From: CAYNRE01 sp964399535 | GTDB lineage: Bacteria; Planctomycetota; Planctomycetia; Pirellulales; CAYNRE01 | NCBI GenBank assembly: GCA_964399535.1 | Contig: CAYNRE010000071.1 | Coordinates: 372,001 to 436,000 of the forward strand | DNA length: 64,000 nt | Direction: 5' to 3' | Shown: positions 59,898 to 64,000 of the stretch, one piece after another | Numbering within the stretch: the first letter of the stretch is position 1 | Layout of the letters: each line of letters begins with the position of its first letter | The notes under the pieces: model-generated | Told to the model about the DNA's origin: nothing | Seen by the model: only the letters and a program-made list of their open reading frames with translations | The model's database searches: none | Position numbers and translations under genes: made by a program

Positions 59898-60313
59898 GAT
59901 TCCTTAACGGGTAGTGGTTCGTCGAGATTCACACCGGCAGCGTCGGCCAGGTCGCAGACCAGGCCGGCCAGGGCGCCCAGGGCCAGCGAATGGACCAGTT
60001 TGGCCAACCGCTCGATGCCCGGGCTCGTTACCGCACCGTGTAAGCAGAAGGCCCACAGGGCGGCCCCCACGAAATGGTTCGGGCTCCACTGGTCGATTTG
60101 CAGCGGCACCACCTCGGCCGTCATTGATTCCCGCCGGCACTTCTCGCCGAGTAGGCTCGCGTGCAGCCACAGGCGGAGCGGCGGGTCGGGCAGGCCCAGG
60201 GGCGGGCAGGCCGTGGCAACAATCAACGCCCCCAAGTCTGCGTCGGACAGGCGCGCGATTGCGTCGTTTAGTCGGGGCTCGATTTCGGTCGTGTTCAGGC
60301 GCTCGGTGTTCAT
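59894..60313 (-). CDS. Hypothetical phage protein
   Basis: 139 residues, no family recognised. Acidic N-terminus, then 'DADLGALIVATACPPLGLPDPPLRLWLHASLLGEKC', and an Ala/Leu-rich helical end. ATG 60313 with GGGAAGA about 9 bases upstream. Its stop overlaps the start of the AlpA-like gene (ATGA), which supports it as a real gene in the same transcript. Confidence 0.7.
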   Translation of the reverse strand: MNTERLNTTEIEPRLNDAIARLSDADLGALIVATACPPLGLPDPPLRLWLHASLLGEKCRRESMTAEVVPLQIDQWSPNHFVGAALWAFCLHGAVTSPGIERLAKLVHSLALGALAGLVCDLADAAGVNLDEPLPVKES

Positions 60314-60338
60314 GTTGTGATTCTTCCCGTTCTTGCAA

Positions 60339-60605
60339 TTAAAGGGAACCCGGTTTTGAGTAGGTCTGTGCTACCACTTGCTTATTTCGCTCCGGCCGAT
60401 GGCCACAGCCGCCACGCTGGCGCCGGCAACCGACATACCGAACCAAATAGGGGCCGCACCGCCGCGAGTTAAGAACGCCCAGCCGCCGGCCGCAGCGCGG
60501 GCAACGGGCTTGCACGTGCGGGCCGGGTGCGGCACCGCCGGGCGGCAGAGGGCAATAAGCCGGCTCGGCCGTCGCCGGCGCGGTAGTGGGTGCCGTGGTG
60601 TTCAT
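60339..60605 (-). CDS. Small zinc-ribbon protein
   Basis: 88 residues: Pro/Ala-rich N-terminus, then 'CPRCGRRLG' and 'CRRQRGGCGHR', four metal-binding cysteines in an Ogr/Delta-like ribbon with a closing basic segment. Ogr proteins activate late phage genes. The ATG at 60605 overlaps a stop in the frame before it. Confidence 0.65.
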   Translation of the reverse strand: MNTTAPTTAPATAEPAYCPLPPGGAAPGPHVQARCPRCGRRLGVLNSRRCGPYLVRYVGCRRQRGGCGHRPERNKQVVAQTYSKPGSL

Positions 60606-60719
60606 ACTGCTGCCCTCCGTTGCAGCGGATTAAGGGTCAGTCCGAATTTCGTCCGGAAATGTTCAACGCTTACGCATGGTGTACGGCCTTCGCCCTGTCC
60701 ACAATTTGACCACCCCCCC

Positions 60720-61001
60720 CTACACCTTGCCGCGTGCCTTGAGGGCGTTGCATGACTCGCACAGCGGTTGCCAGTTCCCAACGTCCCAGAACAACGCAAC
60801 GTCGCCACGATGCGGCTTGATATGGTCCGTGTGTTTCGCAGGGACGGTCTTGCCTTGCTTCTCATGTATGGCGCACAGCGGATTCATGGCCAAGAACTCT
60901 CGCGATGCTTTCTTCCACCTGCGGTCGTTGTACAGCCGGCTTGCCGCGCTGGTCGTGCGGCTCGGCTTGGTCCAACGGAATCGCTTGGCGGGAATGCTCA
61001 T
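60720..61001 (-). CDS. HNH endonuclease
   Basis: 93 residues. 'CAIHEKQGKTVPAKHTDHIKPHRGDVALFWDVGNWQPLCESCNALK' is the HNH core: catalytic 'DHI' His, 'NW' Asn, and zinc-type Cys pairs. The last position is Asn (C-N-A-L-K) where most phage HNH proteins have His, so metal binding may differ. Small phage HNH nucleases often work with the terminase. The start ATG overlaps the stop of the broken HTH frame (ATGA). Confidence 0.87.
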   Translation of the reverse strand: MSIPAKRFRWTKPSRTTSAASRLYNDRRWKKASREFLAMNPLCAIHEKQGKTVPAKHTDHIKPHRGDVALFWDVGNWQPLCESCNALKARGKV

Positions 61002-61211
61002 TTCTCACCCCCTGGCGACACAATTGCGGTTTCCCCATCGACGGACAGGATTCGCCGGCAGCCGTTCGGCGCTTTCGCGATATTGGCCACTTGTAACCCC
61101 TTCCGTTCCCGCCGTTCACGAATAGCGAGAGCACACCTTGAGAGATTCCAGCTTCCCGGGCGATCGCGTATTGGGTTTTCGGGCGTGCCAGGATCGCCCG
61201 CGGTTCCCACC
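60998..61211 (-). pseudogene. Frameshifted XRE-like helix-turn-helix regulator
   Basis: One frame reads 'ARPKTQYAIAREAGISQGVLSLFVNG', a clear Cro/CI-type helix-turn-helix. The next frame continues 'GLQVANIAKAPNGCRRILSVDGETAIVSPGGEK' and stops at 60998. The two halves meet near 61095, so a single indel separates them. There is no plausible start codon in the first frame. Either a decayed regulator or a sequence error. Confidence 0.6.
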
Positions 61212-61214
61212 CAC

Positions 61215-61631
61215 CTACGATCGTTCGGGGGGCGGCCTCGGTGGCTCGGGCGCTTCCAGAATCGTTACCTCGGGCGCCGCCCCGCGCCGGGTGCAAAGCC
61301 GCACCAGCCCGCGCCGCTCTAGCTGGCGAAGGGCCCGATAGGCCACGTGGCGCCCCACGCCAAAGGCTTCGGCCTTGCTGGGTTCCCATTTCACTACCCG
61401 CCGCCGCTGGAGCCCGGCCAGGTGCCAGAGCACCACGGCCACGTGCAGGCCCTTCCCCCGGCCCGTTGCGGCCGCCGAGAGCCAATCCCAGGGGATCGGC
61501 CCCCGCAGGAAGCGGGCTCCCGGTTTATGTCGGGGCGGCCGCGTCGATGGGGGGACCGGCCCAGCGGTCGGGGTGCTAGTGGTCAAGGCCCCGGCGGCCA
61601 GTCGCAGTCGGTCCAGGTCCAGGTTGGGCAT
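61215..61631 (-). CDS. Winged-helix DNA-binding protein
   Basis: 138 residues. A disordered Pro/Thr-rich N-terminus precedes 'RFLRGPIPWDWLSAAATGRGKGLHVAVVLWHLAGLQRR' and the winged helix 'SKAEAFGVGRHVAYRALRQLERRGLVRLCTRRG'. Recognised as a recurring phage/planctomycete helix-turn-helix family. Probably a regulator of the element. 20 bp from the polymerase gene's stop. Confidence 0.75.
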   Translation of the reverse strand: MPNLDLDRLRLAAGALTTSTPTAGPVPPSTRPPRHKPGARFLRGPIPWDWLSAAATGRGKGLHVAVVLWHLAGLQRRRVVKWEPSKAEAFGVGRHVAYRALRQLERRGLVRLCTRRGAAPEVTILEAPEPPRPPPERS

Positions 61632-61651
61632 GGCTGCCTACTACCTACTAT

Positions 61652-63508
61652 CTAAGAGATAAAGAGACTGGACGGGTGTAGCTTGGAGCTACAGGTTTGG
61701 GTGCAAAATGCACCATCCCCCGTTGGCGGGTCAGGCTCCGTTTGCTCCGCTTCCAGCTCGGCCAAAATCCCGCAGACGGTTTCCCACATTCGTTCACCGC
61801 GGGGGTCCAGGTAGCGGTCAGGGTGGGCGACGATCTTAGCTTCGGTTCGCAGCTCGAAGCCGCCCAGCACCAGCGCCGAGGCTTCGGCCATCGCCCGTTG
61901 GGTCGCCTCGATCGTTTCGCCGATCCGCTCGGCCGGGCCCTCGACCAGCAGCGCGTCATGCACGGGGGCACAAACGCAAACCCCCCGCTCCGTCGCCAGG
62001 CAGCAGGCCAGCCGCAGCATTTCGGCGCCGTTGGCTTGCATCGGAAAATTGCTCAGGCTCCGCGGGTTCGCCTCGGCTCCCACGTGAACCCGCCAGCCAA
62101 ACACGGCCCATAGGTGGCCCCGCAGCATGGCATGATCGACGGCCGCTTGGCTCCAGCGCCAGAACCGGGGGTAGGTTTCCCGGTGCAGCCGCAGCAGTTC
62201 CCGGGCATACGCTTCGGGCTGGCCGATCCGCTGGGCTAACGATTTTTCGCCCATGCCATACTGCGTCGCCAAAATGCACGCTTTGAATCGCTCGCGCTCG
62301 GGGCCGTGGGTTTTCTTGGTGGCGTCGGCGGGCACTGCCCCCGCTTGTTTGGCGAAAGCTAGGTACGGGTCGCCCGAGTGGTAGGCTTCGGCCATCGCCC
62401 CGTCGCCCGAGAGGGCGGCCGCGATTCCAAACTCTTGCTGTTCGAAGTCCAAGTATCCCACAGCCCGGCCCGGCCTCGGTTGGATCAGGGCTCGCAGCCA
62501 GGCCGAGGGCCCGAAAATGAATCGCGAATTGCTCGGCTGGTTGCGGCCGGTCTTGCTGGCGAACGCCGAGAGTAGGCATCGGTTCCGCCCGTCGGTTCCC
62601 ACGGCAAGATCGTTCAGCCGCAACTCGCCCAGGGTATGACGCAATTCGCGGAGCGGCGCCACGGTCGGGTGGGCCTTGGCCATTCCGCGGAAGGTGTCAT
62701 CGTCCAGCGCCAGCGCGCCCGATTCGAGCCGCGGCCAGGGGATACCGGCTTGCACCAACCAGCCCGCGAACCGCTCGGCCTTGAACGTCTGCCCCTCATA
62801 AACACCGAATTCCCGATCGACGGCCCCGATCAGGCGGCCCTTGATCGCGTCCCAGTTGCTCCGCAGCCGGCCCAGGGTTGCCGTGTCGATCGGCACCCCG
62901 GCCCATTCAATCCGTGCGGCAGCGGCCATATACCGGCCCCGCAGCAGGGCCCGGGGCAGGTCGATCCTAGGGGCCATCGCCGGCAGCAGCCTGGCCAGGG
63001 CCCGCACGTCCGTTTCGCAGTAGTCCAAGAGGGCCGCCCGCTCGGCCGCCGTGTAGTGCCCACCCCGCATGGCCAGGGCCCGCATGGTTTCCTTCTCGGC
63101 CGCTTCGATCGCAGGCAGCCCGTGATAGGCCAGGGCCCCGAGTAGGCCGTTTCCGCAGGGCACCGGCAGCCCCGAAGTGTGACAGCGGAATTCGGCGTAA
63201 AGGTCGAGCACCCGGGCCGGCATGGGCCAGCCCAGGGCCAGGTGGCAGCCCAGTTCCGCCGAGGCGTAATAGGCCACGTAGAGCGAGCGCGGGCCCAGGT
63301 CGAACGGTGGGTGGCCCAGGGCCCGCAGTTCGTCGGCCCACAGCCGCAGGGTCCGGCCGGTCCGTAATTCGGTCGCCACCAGGCACAGCGGGTCGGGCCG
63401 CTCGCCGGGAGGGGCCGTAAACTCGAAGTCTACGGCCCACACCTCGGCGAACGATTCCCAATCGCCGCCCCGCGTGGTGAACAGCTCCACCGCCGCGGGC
63501 TGGGTCAC
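61652..63508 (-). CDS. Family A DNA polymerase with 3'-5' exonuclease domain
   Basis: 618 residues; GTG 63508 overlaps the previous stop (GTGA). Exonuclease motifs: 'VDFEF' (Asp27, Glu29) and 'ETDVRAL' (Asp167). Polymerase motif A is 'YLDFEQQEFGIAA' (Asp354), motif B 'RERFKACILATQYGMG' (Lys409, Tyr417-Gly418), motif C 'VHDALLVEG' (His517-Asp518). There is no 5' nuclease domain, as in T7-like phage polymerases, so it replicates the element's DNA with proofreading. All catalytic residues are present. Confidence 0.95.
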   Translation of the reverse strand: MTQPAAVELFTTRGGDWESFAEVWAVDFEFTAPPGERPDPLCLVATELRTGRTLRLWADELRALGHPPFDLGPRSLYVAYYASAELGCHLALGWPMPARVLDLYAEFRCHTSGLPVPCGNGLLGALAYHGLPAIEAAEKETMRALAMRGGHYTAAERAALLDYCETDVRALARLLPAMAPRIDLPRALLRGRYMAAAARIEWAGVPIDTATLGRLRSNWDAIKGRLIGAVDREFGVYEGQTFKAERFAGWLVQAGIPWPRLESGALALDDDTFRGMAKAHPTVAPLRELRHTLGELRLNDLAVGTDGRNRCLLSAFASKTGRNQPSNSRFIFGPSAWLRALIQPRPGRAVGYLDFEQQEFGIAAALSGDGAMAEAYHSGDPYLAFAKQAGAVPADATKKTHGPERERFKACILATQYGMGEKSLAQRIGQPEAYARELLRLHRETYPRFWRWSQAAVDHAMLRGHLWAVFGWRVHVGAEANPRSLSNFPMQANGAEMLRLACCLATERGVCVCAPVHDALLVEGPAERIGETIEATQRAMAEASALVLGGFELRTEAKIVAHPDRYLDPRGERMWETVCGILAELEAEQTEPDPPTGDGAFCTQTCSSKLHPSSLFIS

Positions 63509-64000
63509 GATTCACCCCGCAGCTTCCGTAGCACGGGATGGGCCAGGTCCGCCACGTAACGATCACGAAACGCGATCCGCAGTAGCTCCGCGAAACTTGC
63601 TTCGGGCCAGGTGGGGTCGGGCAAGTCGCCTTGCGCCTGGCACACTTCGTACGCGCCGAGGCTCATGTTTGATTGCACCCGCACCCAACAGCCCCGGGCC
63701 AGCTCGGCCGCTTCCAAGGCGGATCGGCTCCATTCGTCCAATTTGCCGTCCGCACCGGGCAGCCGGATCGGCCAGAGGAACACCACCCCTTGCCGGTTGA
63801 CCGCTGTAACCAGCGCCCGAGGGCCGAACGTCGATTCGGCCGCCAGGCTGGGCCACAGCGCCGGGTCGATCAGGTAGGTTTCGCGATCCTCTTTCAGTTC
63901 GAGAACCGCTGTCTCGATCCGGTAGGCCGGGTCCGGGTGGGTCTGGACAAACCAGCTTTTATCCGGCTTGCGGCAGGGGACGGTTAATAGCGCTTTCTTG
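63505..64000 (-). CDS. Hypothetical phage protein (5' end outside window)
   Basis: The frame is open from the window edge, reading 'KKALLTVPCRKPDKSWFVQTHPDPAYRIETAVLELKEDR' (given here in family-like order) to the stop at 63505. The start codon is not in the window; the GTG at 63786 is internal. The end 'AFRDRYVADLAHPVLRKLRGES' overlaps the polymerase start, so the two are translationally coupled. No function recognised; a polymerase partner is only a guess from coupling. Confidence 0.75.
   Translation of the reverse strand, partial: KKALLTVPCRKPDKSWFVQTHPDPAYRIETAVLELKEDRETYLIDPALWPSLAAESTFGPRALVTAVNRQGVVFLWPIRLPGADGKLDEWSRSALEAAELARGCWVRVQSNMSLGAYEVCQAQGDLPDPTWPEASFAELLRIAFRDRYVADLAHPVLRKLRGES

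Larger units (their letters stand above)
57019..64000 (-). mobile_element. Prophage or phage-satellite segment (right end outside window)
   Basis: A continuous run of minus-strand genes with ATGA/GTGA overlaps: an unknown, a family A DNA polymerase, a winged helix, a broken HTH, HNH, a zinc ribbon, an unknown, an AlpA-like HTH, an HK97-type capsid and SSB. It starts at a tRNA-Pro 3' scar. No integrase, terminase, portal or tail gene is in the window, so either these lie beyond 64000 or the element is a satellite. Confidence 0.8.

Noticed and set aside
60602..60865. 87-codon minus-strand frame before the zinc-ribbon gene
   Set aside because: It overlaps the HNH gene for half its length and has no motif; only its last 30 residues could be real.

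Overview
The window looks like a chromosomal segment of a planctomycete, probably Pirellulales-like. The evidence is two giant secreted proteins (about 4,100 and 4,850 residues) that share the planctomycete-style N-terminal 'LE-R-LL-AS' motif and carry SdrD-like, FG-GAP, Calx-beta, LamG and dockerin modules. An AtsA-type sulfatase, SUMF1-like and FHA proteins and an OprB porin also fit. No rRNA or complete tRNA gene was seen, so the taxonomy is inferred from protein style only.

Region by region. (1) 1-2276, minus strand: a candidate conflict module, a SIR2-like NADase fused to a prokaryotic-YEATS-like domain, followed by a multi-pass membrane protein that runs off the window edge. It is flanked by a 3' tRNA fragment at 2590-2632 that looks like an attachment scar. 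(2) 2888-7135: a SpoIIAA-like protein, a repeat-built secreted protein and an FHA protein. (3) 7857-38718: two giant surface/secreted proteins facing each other around an arylsulfatase and a decayed transposase. (4) 39534-40816: an OprB-type porin broken by one frameshift in a T-run. (5) 41058-50529, minus strand: a GAF/sigma-54 activator followed by a good -24/-12 promoter and a run of nine closely spaced genes. These encode a small protein, STAS, DoxX, a Kelch-tyrosinase-peroxiredoxin fusion, DUF3237, a RutE-like nitroreductase, an SMP-30-like propeller, a coiled-coil protein and a patatin. (6) 50791-56698: a vapBC remnant, a nucleotidyltransferase-VOC fusion, tRNA-Pro-derived fragments, a propeller-membrane-SUMF1 fusion and a divergent LysR regulator. 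(7) 57019-64000, minus strand: part of a prophage or phage satellite whose left edge is a 40-bp tRNA-Pro 3' fragment. It carries SSB, an HK97-type capsid, an AlpA-like HTH, a zinc ribbon, an HNH nuclease, a winged helix and a family A DNA polymerase.

How the genes work together. The strongest new candidates are the SIR2-pYEATS/membrane pair, probably an abortive-infection style effector, and the sigma-54-controlled operon. In that operon a secreted triple fusion joins a sugar/polymer-binding-type propeller, a type-3 copper oxidase and a thiol peroxidase, next to redox and membrane genes. This suggests inducible handling of phenolics or quinones. Nested tRNA-Pro 3' fragments, all in one orientation, indicate repeated integration events between 51 and 57 kb, plus a related stray copy at 23.4 kb.
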